Part shown: piece after piece, positions 12,440 through 24,200 of the stretch
How positions within the stretch are numbered: the stretch's first letter is position 1
Layout of the letters: each line of letters begins with the position of its first letter
Source: Paramacrobiotus metropolitanus
Taxonomy: Eukaryota; Tardigrada; Eutardigrada; Parachela; Macrobiotidae
NCBI RefSeq assembly: GCF_019649055.1
Contig: NW_026570229.1
Coordinates: forward strand, 1,116,001 to 1,180,000
Direction: 5' to 3'
Length of the DNA: 64,000 nt
Notes under the pieces: generated by a model
The model's input: only the letters and a program-made list of their open reading frames with translations
What the model was told of the DNA's origin: nothing
Database searches by the model: none
Position numbers and translations under genes: made by a program

Positions 12440-13378
12440 TTAAACGTGAGCATGACAATGCACACATTCTACTCCCATTTCCCACAACTGTGCATTCATT
12501 CCCGGCCAGTAATAATTCCGTAGAATATGCTTACGTACTGACCAACAATCATGCAATTTACCAGCATGATACCTATCATGGCATTCTTGTAACAGGTCCT
12601 GACGGCTTACTTCCGGTACGACAACACGGTGTCTACCGTATCTAAAGCCCTTGCTACGGTACACGATGCCACGATAAATGTGAAACTGTTTTACATTTAT
12701 TTGTTCATCCCGACTCATTTCTGCTTCGGGATTTTCAATCAGAAACTTTAGACGCTTATCATAAGCACATCTTGTCTGCTTCTGACGCCAGCTTCCGCGA
12801 GCCTGAGCACCCCCACTGCGAAGCGAGTGTCTCATTGGACGGCGTACCGAGCTCAACTGATCTTGGGCAGCTACGCTCTCACGGCAAGTTTCCTCCCGTG
12901 CAGCAACTTTCTGTGCACGTTTAACCTGCACACCGAAAGAATTAACTTCCGGTTTACGCATCAAACACAACCCCAAATTATTACTTTCGGGATTTGTCCC
13001 TGTCGACTTTCTCATCATGTAAGCCTTGACAACATGATCAGGCGGTTCAGCCGTCACAGGCTTCCGTGGTTCAGTGCTGGTACACTTCTTACCAACATGT
13101 GCACCATGACACTTGAAACAAATCGGCTGTCCGTCTGGGAAATACCACTTCGCGTAATTAATGGTAACCTGCTTACCATTATCACTTGCAGTCCCACCGG
13201 ACTTCTTCAACTCACTAACAATGGCCTTATCTGTACTGTTGTTAGCATCACTTGGCTTCCTGCCACTGAACTGCTTCTCATCCGAGTAAATCGAACCCGG
13301 ATTACTATTCCGCAGTTTAAACTGCAACTTCAGTTCTGACAGAAATTCTTCTACATCTGTCACTCTTTTTTCTTCCAT
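12440..13378 (-). pseudogene. gag zinc knuckle fused to integrase H2C2 finger (deleted pol)
   Basis: A 312-codon frame. A CCHC-type knuckle (CFKCHGAHVGKKC) is followed within about 150 residues by an integrase zinc finger (HDRYHAGKLHDCW ... CVHCH), then a stop. In an intact Ty3-like element the protease, reverse transcriptase and RNase H lie between these parts and the catalytic core follows the finger; all are missing here. The deletion keeps the frame open across the join. The frame differs from the gag frame just upstream, from which it is separated by about 30 bp and a stop. I do not propose a repaired protein. Confidence 0.75.
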
Positions 13379-13407
13379 GTACTTAAACCAACTGAAACGA
13401 TTCTTCT

Positions 13408-14058
13408 TTAAACCTGCTTCAAATAGTACACACGTTCGGATTCGCTCAAGTCTAACTTTTTGAACGAAGTCGTGAACCCGTCAAGATACGAATTCGGAGT
13501 ATCGTCATTATTGAAATGACGATCGGCTACCTTATCGCGAACAGCCATCAAATCTTTCTCATCCGAGAAATGTTCTCGGATCATCTTCCACTCGGACCAC
13601 TTCAACTTCTTACTTGAATCGTACTTATCTAAGTACCAGGTAAGCGCCGTACCAGTAAGGCAGCGCGACAGGCACTTACTGATGACGTCACTGTCAGCCC
13701 AACTGTTGTGGTTCTTACAGTTATCCACACTTTGGATAAACTGTTCAACCTTATTAGTATCCGTTTTTCCATCAAACTTTTCAGGATACATCGTATCCGT
13801 CCTGAACGCGCCCTTCATCGCGCTAGTAAACTTCTCCATATCGAATGGAGCGGAAACAGTACTACCGCCCTTGATCTTCTGTTCCTTCAATCGACGATCA
13901 AGTTCAGCTACCTTTGCTTCCATTTTGGCCAAAGCAATTGTGCTGACTTCAGATATCGTAGGTGAGGGACTGCGCGACTCACCCAAACATATCTGAATAT
14001 TATGAGCACGTTCACGCAAATCCAGAAATTCATCCAGTTTGTGGTTATCCTTAACCAC
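13408..14058 (-). CDS. Retrotransposon gag core
   Basis: A 216-codon frame with the retrotransposon-gag signature (LTGTALTWY, then YLDGFTTSFKKLDLSE). It lies between the coiled-coil frame at 14225-15229 and the zinc-knuckle frame at 12440-13378, in a different frame from both. These breaks may be mutations or recoding. The region opposite in the plus strand (13682-13996) is a shadow. Confidence 0.75.
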   Translation of the reverse strand: MVKDNHKLDEFLDLRERAHNIQICLGESRSPSPTISEVSTIALAKMEAKVAELDRRLKEQKIKGGSTVSAPFDMEKFTSAMKGAFRTDTMYPEKFDGKTDTNKVEQFIQSVDNCKNHNSWADSDVISKCLSRCLTGTALTWYLDKYDSSKKLKWSEWKMIREHFSDEKDLMAVRDKVADRHFNNDDTPNSYLDGFTTSFKKLDLSESERVYYLKQV

Positions 14059-14224
14059 AAAGACGGGCTTCTGAATTGCACTGTACAGCTTTCATACAGG
14101 ATCAGCCGCATCCTGTACTACAAAGCTGCGTCGATCTGCCTCAACATGCGGAACAAAGATGACGTCATCATTAACTGAATGTCGTCTATTATTCCGATCA
14201 GCTTTAAACATGTCGACTTTAGCT

Positions 14225-15229
14225 TTAAAAAGCTTTCTGCTCAGTTAGAAACTTTTCATTCTTCTTATTCAAAGCAGCTGTGCCTTCTTGAAAACTTTTC
14301 TGCGCCTGCTGCTTTTCCAACTGGAATTTCTGTTTTTCCAGTTGCAACTTCTTGCTTTCTTTATTGACATGCTCGAACGCGTCCTGCATTAACTTTGCAT
14401 CTCGCGTACGCATAATGCCAAGCAATTTCACCTGATCAGCAAACTTGTTATTGCGATCAACAACATCGTCATATCTTTCGATTAAATCGTTATACTTTCC
14501 AGTTAATTCATCATGTTTCAAAATGAGCGCATGATATCGAACCTTTTCTGCATCCAACTCTTTACGTAACTGATCAACCATGATAGTGGTTGATGACTCA
14601 TCGCCTTCTTTGGCAACAGACTGACTGTAGTGCAAATCAGCGGCATTATCGCGCTGATAATCAACACCATGCAGTTCTAACTCAGTATTGTTATCATCTT
14701 GATTAACTTCAACAGAACAATCTGGAGCATTATTTATCTGCTCCAACATCTTATTCATCGCAGTCAGGTCCAGATGCTGATTTACCGCGGTATCCTTCGC
14801 AGTACCATCCACGTCACTGGCTGACAGTGCATTGCCCTCACTGACTGTAGATTGCACAGCAACGCTTTGCTGCACATCCGACCCTGGATGAGCTGCTTTG
14901 CTGCTACCTGCTGCAGACGTATCCGGCTTCTTACGAGCAAGATGCTGCATCCACTTACCATGCAGTTCAGTGCCGTACTGCTGATCGTAATCATGCAAGG
15001 TCAAATGGATCGTTCTACGGGCGGGAATCTTCCTTCCTGCCTGGATCCACTGATCATAACCTCCAGGTTTTTTACCACCTTTTAAATCATATTCAACCCA
15101 CTCCTGGCTTAACTCACCAGTACGAGGAAGAACAATTTCCCACTTCTTACAAAATTCACCAACCTGTTCGTCTTCAGGGAGAAACCATTGCACTATAGGC
15201 GGAGACAGATAATCCGCCTTTTCCAGCAT
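14225..15229 (-). CDS. Retrotransposon gag-type N-terminal protein with coiled coil
   Basis: A 334-codon frame on the element strand, starting MLEKADYLSPP about 500 bp after the 5' LTR. Its second half is strongly charged and helical (KYNDLIERYDDVVDRNNK, EKQKFQLEKQQAQK), typical of gag assembly coils. I recognise no enzyme domain. It stops before the gag core frame. Confidence 0.65.
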   Translation of the reverse strand: MLEKADYLSPPIVQWFLPEDEQVGEFCKKWEIVLPRTGELSQEWVEYDLKGGKKPGGYDQWIQAGRKIPARRTIHLTLHDYDQQYGTELHGKWMQHLARKKPDTSAAGSSKAAHPGSDVQQSVAVQSTVSEGNALSASDVDGTAKDTAVNQHLDLTAMNKMLEQINNAPDCSVEVNQDDNNTELELHGVDYQRDNAADLHYSQSVAKEGDESSTTIMVDQLRKELDAEKVRYHALILKHDELTGKYNDLIERYDDVVDRNNKFADQVKLLGIMRTRDAKLMQDAFEHVNKESKKLQLEKQKFQLEKQQAQKSFQEGTAALNKKNEKFLTEQKAF

Positions 15230-15489
15230 GGCTTCGACTCTTCAACTCTAATCATCCCTTTTCGTCTGGATGATTTACTTTGCCCAGTTGATGGCTCTTC
15301 TCTACCCTACTCCTGTCCAGCAGTTAATGCTGATGGTTCAGACAGTACACCATCCATTTCACCTGCTTGACAAACACAGACACGAAATCCAGGTCAACGT
15401 ACCCGGATGCAAGTCTGTCCGAATAACAAGGCTTACGCCACAACTTCTCAGTACACACCGTACCAATCAACAGTACAAGAACAGATTAT

Positions 15490-15625
15490 GGACTCCCGTC
15501 CTGCACCTGGCTCGCACTTAGGAACCGTGCCTCGCGTGACCTTCTGAAGTCACTGCGGTAACAAACTGCGGTCTAGCACGTGGCTCTCACTTAGGAACCG
15601 TGCCTCACGGGACTCTCTGAGGATC
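15490..15625. repeat. Imperfect direct repeat in the LTR-element leader
   Basis: The block CACTTAGGAACCGTGCCTC occurs twice about 73 bp apart, between the 5' LTR and the first reading frame. A packaging or leader structure is possible; function unknown. Confidence 0.6.
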
Positions 15626-15705
15626 CGCGTGGCCAACCAACACAACCAAAACCAAAACAAAGAAACCAGACACTTACCAGACGATCCAGAACTCCCAAGG
15701 GTTGT

Positions 15706-15724
15706 TAAAATCCGGAAGGCGCCA
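15706..15724 (-). promoter_or_regulatory. Putative tRNA primer-binding site
   Basis: On the minus strand TGGCGCCTTCCGG directly follows the 5' LTR end (ATGTCA). TGG at this place is complementary to a tRNA CCA end; TGGCGCC matches the start of lysine-type primer sites. The tRNA identity is not proven. Confidence 0.55.
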
Positions 15725-16185
15725 TGACATGCTATACGGAAGTCGCACCGACTACCGTACTCGATGACCAACCATACACAGTCGGTAGTGACTCGGTACA
15801 GTGGGAATACACTCTGGACTCCGATGAGTGGTCGTACACAAACAAACTACTTCCGCTAGGTACTACGGATGTGCCTAACGAAAGCTACCGAAACCCAAAC
15901 ACTCAGGAACTTCCCAAATGTTTAATCAACAAAACAGAACGCACTTCTACCAGAAGGTCACACCAACATTCTAGTAAAAGCTAACTTCTCAGTCTTCAGA
16001 CTCTCCTCACTCGTCAAGCCAAAGACTCGAACACCTCCTCAACACACTGAGCATGCAACGAGAATCGCTAATGGAATTAGTGATCAAATGCGTTAGATAA
16101 GAACAGCAATCGTACGTAACAGAACAGATAACGTACGTCACAGCACGTACGTACGTAATACACGCTTTCTACGCACAGCGTGTTA
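15725..16185 (-). repeat. 5' LTR of the retrotransposon
   Basis: Pairs with 10975-11435. The three differences are cgatag/cggtag, aacctaac/aagctaac and gaacatg/gagcatg. Confidence 0.92.
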
Positions 16186-16367
16186 GTACTAATATACGCA
16201 ATCTTTGTCGCCTTTATTTTAGCATCATAAGAATCTATGAATAATTCTACTGAATGTCGTTTCGTTTTATGGTCGAAACAAATCTGTGAGTGCGAAGAGA
16301 GGACGATAAAAAGTCAGACAGCAATACACTAGCGGAATCTCCATTACACACTACACAAAATGCCTGG

Positions 16368-16441
16368 TGTAGCGGTCTCATTAGCAGCGCCGTCAGATTA
16401 GCAGCAAGGAAAGTTTCATTGGTGCTGTTGAAAGCAATGGG
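16368..16441 (+). repeat. Left terminal inverted repeat
   Basis: Starts TGTAGCGGTC. The outer 21 bases are identical to the right end; it then shares several blocks, with TTAGCAGC repeated inside. The preceding 5 bases CCTGG are repeated after the right end. Confidence 0.88.
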
Positions 16442-16607
16442 AACGCCTACGCTACGCCCCTTTCTGGATCCAAACAGCACTGCAGATACTTACTGCTGCT
16501 GCTATCATTCTGGGTAGTGACGCAATATTTGCGTAGCAGTTGCTATTGCTGTTTATTTTCTTGGCTGAAACAAATAATTTATAAAATAATGTGATTTGAA
16601 CTTTTGC

Positions 16608-19600
16608 ATGACAATGGAAGAGAGGATTATATTTTGCAAAACTGCTTTGAGTTCTTTGTGTGAAACAGCTCGAACGTGTTCGTCCGGTTTGTATGTTCAA
16701 GCTGCAGCAATATGGGAGGAACTGGGTTCTCGGGGTTTCACGCTTGATTCCTTGAACTATCTGGATGAACTGAATCCAGGACAGACCGCAACTGAAGAAA
16801 CAAAGCAACTCAGAGCTCTTGTTCCTATAATCTTTGACACGTCTCGCGCACTCCAGACCACGGGTGATGGAAACTGCTTTTCAACGCTTTGGCGATACTT
16901 GGGAACGGTACAGAAGCACTAGCAGTTGAGTACCGGCTTAGAACAGCTCTCTGCTTGATTTTGGAAAGAGAAGCTTTAATTATTCACCCAAATGATCAAA
17001 AGATTCTTGTTGTCGCTTCGAGAAACACCAGAAGACATTAGTAGCATCTCTTGCACAGTTTTGTGCAGAGCGGCATATGTCAAATTTGCACCTGAAGTAT
17101 GTGGATAAAGAATCTCTAGAACCAGTAACGCGCAGAAACAATATTTCTGAAGATTGTATTTGGATCCTGCCATCGGAAATGTACGTACCGTGGCTTGATG
17201 AGCATGCTGTGAAAATTACCCAGGATTGTAGCTGGACCTGCTATATGTGGATAATTGCTGCTGCGGTTGCGCACGACAATAATATTATCATCATACGCCC
17301 GCAGGTCAGTTTGATCTCAAGATCAAATACGGAACTCAATAACAAGATTTCGTTGCTGTTATTCACATTGCATCTTTTACAGGGCTATCATTCGGTGTGG
17401 GTCCGCTGTAGAACCGATAAAGCAAAAAAGCCGTGGTGTTTGTTTTGGGAAAACAACCATTTTTCTGCCGTGCGACTCGACCTTTTCGCTAACGGCATTC
17501 TTTTGGAATACCTTGATTCTTTGGAAGCAAAAGATAAATCCCAACTGACTGAAGTTGAAGTGTGGTGCATCTGCGATTTTCCAAATATGGTACGCTTTCA
17601 AGAGCACTCACTCTTCCTTTCAACAAATAGCACTGCCGAACATGATCAGGATGTGGTCGATGTACCGGAAACCATAAACCAAGCAGAGGAAGTTTTTGCT
17701 TGTGAAAAGCGACGCAAACCTTTATCTACTACGATTTTATTCAAGAAAGGATTGATGAATTCTTATACCGCCGACATAATGGAGCCAAAAGGTCAACTAT
17801 AGTCTATAAAAATGCATTTTTTAATATCATTGTTTTTTTCTTAATTGTTGCTTTTTAGGCTCTGGTTTTGCTGGTGACGTCGCAGCAGAAGGTAAAAAAA
17901 TTAAAGTTAAAGTTTCAGTATGATTTTCACGTTAAATTGCTATAGAAGAACGAGTCTTTGGAATTGTGACGCATCTGTTCCAAGGTCAGTTGGACTCTTC
18001 AAAATTTTCCGTCCGAGGTTTTATCAGCGACGCAACAATATCAAAAATTGAGCGCCTTACAAAAAGATTGAAAGATAAAGATGTAAGCAGTAATTTCTTG
18101 TTGTGATCTCAAGATCAAAACTAACACCTACTTTGGAAATTTAGGCACTCTCACTAGAGGAACGAAATCTTCTGCGGTCGCGATCACGTTTTTTTTACTT
18201 TGGAAAGTTATCTGAAGAAAATTATAGGTTTCGGTATGACGATCTGGGAAATTTGCTGTACAAGACCAAGCCATGTCAGGAGAGAGTGTTCTGCCGCTTC
18301 CGCAAGGCTTTCGAAATCGTATGGAGGAACCATCTCTCTCCATCGCTGACATGTGCGCCAAAAAGCGCAAATCTATTGGCAAAGCAGTCGCTTCGACAGA
18401 TATACTGCCCCTACGCCAAGACCGTTGCGGCTTCTATAAAAGATATTTGCAAGGGCTGTCAAATTACTCGCCAGGCTAAGCCAGTCCTGCCGTATGTCCC
18501 AAAAATAATTCGAGTTCATGAAATAATGGAAAGGCTGCAAATCGATTTGATCGACATGGCGCCGGACTCTGATGCCGGGATGCGATTGAACTATGCTGAG
18601 TATCGTTATGTGTTATCTGTTACGGAATGTCTAACGCGGTACTGTTTTTTGTATCCTTTGCGATCTAAATCCGGCCAAGAAATGCGAAAAACCTTGCAGC
18701 TTTTTTTTATAAATGAGGGCGGCCCACAGCTGCTTCATAGCGACAATGGAAAGGAATTTGTCAATAAGCGCGTTAAGGAGTTGTTAGAACCTGCTGGAAC
18801 CGTTTTTGTTCACGGTGCACCATACCATCCACAATCTCAGGTTTGCCGTGTAGTAGCGTTCTATGTTCCTCAACCATTTCATTTTGTTTACTAGGGACAA
18901 GTTGAACGGCTAAATCAAAAAGTGAAACGTGTTTTGGCTCATCTTATGGCTAACACGGATGCCGCTTTACAAGCGATCGCGTGGCCTTACTTGCTTCCAA
19001 CAGTTCAGCGGATCCTCAATTGTACTGACCACCATTCCATTGGTATGACACCGTTCGAAGCATTTAAAGGATATCCCTCATTACCGGATGGAAACGAATT
19101 TGGCATCGGTAAACGTAGTGAATATAAGAATTAATAATATGCAATACCCTTGATTAACGCTTTGATGTAACTCGCAATCATGTGATCTCAAGATCAAATA
19201 AAGTTTTATTTCTCTTAGAACTGGACCCTATCGAGCCGAACGAGTACCAACTGGACATGCTACGGAACCTCACTCCGGAAAAAATTTTGACGAAGAAGAA
19301 GAATTTCAAACCATTGAAGAAGTTGAGCAGTACGAAGAGGATTGCGATGAAAATATTGCTAGCCATTTAGACCGATTAGAAAAACTACCGGAGCCGGTGC
19401 GTTCCCATGCTTTAACTGGGCTGGAAACGCTTGCATTTCGTCGGGCCTGTGTCAGAGATACGATACTGGAATGTGTGGAGCGGCGTTTTTATCGCAACGT
19501 TTACAAGCCCGCAGTAGCATCTCGCAAAGTCTCCATTGAAAAAGGTGACATATTTCTTTGGAAGCCGACGTTTCGAAAGAAGCCTAAGAGCAGCGCACGG

Positions 19601-20305
19601 ATTCGTTCAAAAGTCGTAAGAATAACTGAAACTTCACGCACACTCCCGGGTCGGTTTAGGATTGAGTATTACGGGAACGGCGACAGAGATCCGCCATGCA
19701 GAACTGCTGAAAACGCAAAAATGTTCACAGAAATGTATGTCAACGGGAAAGAGCTTCTTTTTAGCAGAAAATCGCAAAGCAATGTAGATATTTCGGATTC
19801 AACGACTTTGGCTTATTCTGTGCGTGATGACGTATGCCAGACTGCTCCAACCAAAGAGGAAATCGAAAAACTGATACCAGACTTTGCCGACAAGATGCGA
19901 CAGTATTTCAAAGAAAACGGATTTCTGTCGAAAGTAATTCCTAAAGATTTGCCATCAACTTTAGAAATTGAAACGTATTTTGGTTTCCTAGAAAAGATTG
20001 CTGGTGAGCATTACAAAGAGACACACTGTCCGGGGTCAAGCATTCTGGATGCGGCGCTGCAGGAGCTGTATCAGATGCGTCAGGAGAAGGACATTGGGTG
20101 TTGGATGAGTGGCCTTGAGAAATGGGAATGCTTGACTAAACGAGACTGCTACAAGATTCAGAACTACTTAGCTGGAAGTGACATGTATCACAAAGGATCG
20201 TGTCTAGACTGCCTTGGTGGTATTTCAGGCTGCACTCATTCTTGCTGCGATGACCTTTTACTTAAAATCTGCGCTAGACGCGGTGGTACTTTTGTGCCAA
20301 TTTGA
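16608..20305 (+). CDS. OTU protease-integrase fusion (transposase), with frame breaks
   Basis: Exons are 16608-17304, 17383-17791, 17859-17891, 17946-18082, 18145-18840, 18895-19108 and 19220-20305, with consistent phases. The OTU domain shows the Cys motif GDGNCF and, after intron 1, the His motif WENNHFSAV. The integrase has a zinc-finger tail (ICKGCQ) and a DDE core: LQIDLID, LHSDNGKEF and QGQVERLNQ, followed by IGMTPFEAF. The C-terminus is Cys-rich (KGSCLDCL ... CTHSCC) and may bind zinc. Three apparent frame breaks exist: near 16900 (one base short in a G run), near 17000-17060, and at 19280-19285 (one base short in an A run). Homopolymer position suggests sequencing error or recent decay. 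The catalytic residues survive. Introns 1, 4 and 6 carry the palindrome. Confidence 0.8.
17310..17327. promoter_or_regulatory. Palindrome site 1
   Basis: TTTGATCTCAAGATCAAA, two inverted 8-bp arms around CA, in intron 1 of the OTU-integrase gene, just after the splice donor. Confidence 0.85.
18104..18117. promoter_or_regulatory. Palindrome site 2
   Basis: TGATCTCAAGATCA in the 62-bp intron between exons 4 and 5 of the OTU-integrase gene, just before a CTAAC branch-like motif. Confidence 0.85.
19183..19196. promoter_or_regulatory. Palindrome site 3
   Basis: TGATCTCAAGATCA in the 111-bp sixth intron of the OTU-integrase gene. Confidence 0.85.
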
Positions 20306-20325
20306 TAAGAATTTAAACTCGACTT

Positions 20326-20339
20326 TGATCTCGAGATCA
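20326..20339. promoter_or_regulatory. Palindrome site 4 (perfect palindrome)
   Basis: TGATCTCGAGATCA, fully self-complementary, 20 bp past the OTU-integrase stop codon. The only copy outside an intron. Confidence 0.85.
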
Positions 20340-21200
20340 GACAATGATTGCAAATCTCAGTTTTCTATTAAAAGCCACTGCACTACCGTTTAGCACTGTT
20401 ATATCTGCAAATCATTACGGCTTGTAATCTATACAGCGTCTAACTAACGTGCCTCTAACTAAGGTGCCTCTAGACATACTAGATTTAGGTACCGGATAAA
20501 GTAAATAAAACAATCCGGACATAAAACACAAGAAAAAAGTTCTACAAACGCCTTGATATGAGCGAGGGTATCAGAACATTACATGATTTGGAGTACAGCT
20601 TAGATGATAGTACTCTGTATTTGTCAAAACTGCAAATAGTACGAGAATTTTCGAACTCTTAGGGATTGTTCAAACGACGAAGCTCTGAGCGGTTTTGCCA
20701 GCACCAGTGATGGGTTACTGAGTAGACAATAAGTAAGAAAAAGTTACTCAGTAAACAGTAGCGTAATATTAAGCGTTCAGTAACCAATAACGTTTTGAAT
20801 CTGAAGTAAGAGTAACAGTAAGTAAGGTTTTTAAAATAATATTAAAAGTAAGTATAAAGTAATTTGCTCATCTTCGCGCTTCGCGCGAAATTTGCTTCCT
20901 AAAACATAAGTTTTAGTTATTAGTACTTGGCTTACTAAGTAATGTTTTGTAATTAGTAAAGAGTAAGTAAAAGTAGCGTTTGCGGCAGCGAAAAAGTAAC
21001 AGTAAAGTAAATCAAAAGTTTTGCAAATTATCTTTCCAAAAAGGGCAGTGGCACTCTGCGTACCCGGCGAAAGGTCATGACTTATAAGCTGCCTGTCACT
21101 GACGCTTACGAATAAGAATTGTGGCAGGGTGCGATAAATCATATGCAGCCGAAAAGACTCGGTCATCTTTTGCATTCCGTTCATAATTCAGCACTTCAAG
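20340..21200. other. Non-coding stretch between integrase and cadherin relic
   Basis: Simple AGTAAGTAA-like sequence is frequent at 20700-21020, and TCTAACTAA-GTGCC is duplicated near 20440-20470. A minus frame at 20831-21184 has no domain I can recognise. Confidence 0.4.
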
Positions 21201-24200
21201 GATTTCGGACCACGTTCAAAAGGTAGTTGTGCAGGTCGTCGACATCGGTCATGACGATTTCAATGCTCCTACAGGAGTACAGGAGCTAGCGTCCTCGTCG
21301 TTAATATCCAGAACCTGGAAAGCGAATTTATATAATTGCGCACTTGCTTCGAAGAGGCAGAAACATCGTATGACTGTATAGTATAAAAAGATCATAGAAG
21401 CGCTATAAGTTTACATGACAGAGCACGGAACTTTGTACAGGTGGTTGGTGTACAGGTTGTCGTACGGACCGTACGGTGATTCGACTGTAACGGCAAAAAC
21501 GAAAAATGCTTTGCAGAGGCTTACATCAGTTTCCACAATCATTGTCGAAATGAGAGCCGGTACGCCGCTGTCCACTTCCATAACTTTCACAACAATTTTG
21601 CTGTCCATCTCTCGATCTATCGTCGTTTCCAGCGTCAACCATCCGGATTTTGGATCTAACGCAACTGGCAATTGTGACGCGTTGACAAGGTCGTAGCGTA
21701 TCATCGCATTCTGCCCATAATCCATATCATACGCCGAAACTGGAATTAATCGGACCGGAGCGGTGTAGTTCTCCGGCGTCTGGACGGTGACCTTATCGGC
21801 GAAAAACACGAGCGCATTGTCATTCTCATCGTTAATACGGGCCTGAAACTCCACATGGCTGACCAACAGCGGATTGTCTTTGAACGTCGCCTGTACGAAT
21901 ACTTGTTCTGCGCTTCAAAACCCAGTTCCTTAAACACAACGAGACGGCCGTCTTGGCGAATGGAAAACGGCAGTTCAGTTTGGTTTAACGCCGACGGGGG
22001 TATCACGGTAAAAATGACTGGCTAAGGTTATTTCAGTTTCACGGTCAGCAGAGTTGCGTTCAGTGGAGCGCTCTCGTGGATACTAAAAAGATACAGCAAC
22101 TGGTCGATCTCGGGCAGAATGTTTGTGTTATCCACCACGAAAATTTCGACAGCCACTGAGGACCACTGCAAAGGGCTTCCTTCATCCGATGCATCGACGA
22201 AAGAGGACAACGTCTCGTTTGTGAATTCTGCAATAAATAAATTAGGTGCAACACATGCAACGTTAATTTTTGTTTTCGCGAGTTTAATTTCATAACTATA
22301 CTAGTATCTTCGACTAAACTTTAAATCATGCAGCACGTGCATATACATGTACCGTGTCACCGTGAACACTGTCAATTCAGTTAATACGGATCCGAGTCAT
22401 CCGACACTTCGTTCGGCATGTCTTGAATTGTCTTCGTTAAAAATATATGATATGATAATTTCTGTTGTCTGCCTTACCAGTGCCAAAAGGTTTCTTCAGT
22501 TTAATTATGCCAGTTCGGAAGTCGATGTAAAATAAATTAAAATGTCTGGAATTCTCTGAACTGATGCTATACACAACGGAACCATTCTGTCCAAGATCTC
22601 GATCGGTCGCCTCAACCTTCATGAAAAAAACAATTCTTAGCGCTGTCATATTTGAGCAATCGTTCTCACCAATCCCCTTCAGTATGGCTGCATCAGCAGC
22701 AAGGTTATCGAAGACAGTGACAGTGTAAGTCTTCTTACAAAGATTGGCGCTTCATCGTTCATATCTGCAACACAAATTTATCAATCAGTTATTTGTTGGG
22801 GCACGTAGAAAGAGGTGGGTGTGTTGAAGCTTAGCAGAGATAAATTTAAATATTGCGGTTAAGTACCGGTGAGAGTTATGTTGACTTGACAAAAGTCACG
22901 TAATCCGCCCAAATCTACCGCCTGAATCCAGAATAGGTAATCAGCTTGACGCTCACGATCCAGATTACCAGCCACGGAAATGATAGGGCTCTCGGCGTCA
23001 ACAACAAAACGATCGTCACAATGGAGTATCGCAGCTGACCATTGCGTCCAGCGTCTAAATCACTGGCCCGAACCGCACCGATGACACTGCCCAGTGGGGC
23101 ATTTTAAGCAGTAGTTAATGCATAGAATGGCCAGTCAAACTTTGGTGAATGGCGATTGGAAATGACCGGAAGAATCTTCACTTGAGTACACGCGACATGT
23201 ACACCGTCCGACGCGGAAATATTCAGCTGGGCAGAACTCCGCAGGAAACCCGTTGCTCCAGAGAAAAACGCAACTATTCCTAAAGTACCACTCTGTTACC
23301 ATTATGCTGTTTTTTATTCTAAAGATTATGGGCTTTTTTTGCATGTATCTACGAGTATATATGTATTTTCGAAGCAAACCATAAAAATTTAAGTATAATG
23401 ATGTTATCTTCAGGCAAATTTAAATACAATAGTTTTAGATTTTCACAAATGCCTTCGGCCAATGGTGTTAATTGCCAGAGTTTAGTACCTTGTCTGTCGA
23501 TGGTAAAGAGGCCGGTTGGACTTTCCTTACCGATAAACAAGTTTATTTAGTCATTTGTATCTCACCTTTCACTACGACGCGCAGGGTCATGGCTGAGCTG
23601 CGGCGAGGATGGCCGGCATCTGATACGATTATCGTCAGGTCAAGTTGGTCAATCATCTCGCGATCCAATTCGTTAATCAGATACACTGTGCCGCTAGTGA
23701 AACCAATCTGGAAATAAATCGCCGGCTTTGAACTCGTCCGCACCGCTAAGGCTCTTCTTGATGCCGCATCGGAAAACACATCTTCATCCGATTTCCGGTT
23801 GCGAATACGGCTTACGGTTACACGTGCAGCGTCTTCCGAACATTGCAGACTGAAGGGAAGTTCCGCGTTCTCGCCGCTATCGGCATCGGATGCCACAGGC
23901 TGACAGATTTCTTTTTTCCATGGTGTAGTCTCGGCTAGTTTGATTGTTTGAAGGTCACTCCATCTAAGAACCAATTATTTCATTAGCACTGTAATATTTA
24001 TTCAATGTCTGAGAAATATTTCTTATTGAAAAAATTCGGTAAATTGTACTAATCAGATATATTAAGAAACTGAAAGTTTGTTTGGTTCATGTTTAATGTA
24101 CACGTTAATTATAGCTCATTTTTGCATTGTGTCAGTCGAGAATGTCAACAAATACGACAATATCCGAGTATAAAATTTCCCATTTGGCCGGATCCATGGC

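Larger units (their letters stand above)
10975..16185 (-). mobile_element. Ty3-like LTR retrotransposon, young but internally deleted
   Basis: A 5.2-kb element bounded by 461-bp direct repeats (10975-11435 and 15725-16185) and a 4-bp duplication GTAC (10971-10974, 16186-16189). The LTRs differ at only three positions by eye, implying recent insertion. Genes lie on the minus strand, so the 5' LTR is at the high-coordinate end. On that strand TGGCGCC directly follows the 5' LTR (a tRNA primer-site start), and a G-run precedes the 3' LTR (polypurine tract). The interior encodes gag-like proteins, a zinc knuckle and an integrase H2C2 finger. I find no protease, reverse transcriptase, RNase H or integrase catalytic core, so it would depend on a relative for movement. 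Confidence 0.9.

Noticed and set aside
12827-13339. 170-codon plus frame opposite the zinc-knuckle frame
   Set aside because: Shadow of the minus-strand retrotransposon frame, which has recognised motifs.
13370-13420. Programmed frameshift signal between gag and the zinc-knuckle frame
   Set aside because: The local bases do not place a classical slippery heptamer in the gag frame; a simple mutation explains the break.
16452-16808. 118-codon minus frame over the OTU exon
   Set aside because: Shadow of the OTU coding strand, which has the GDGNC motif.
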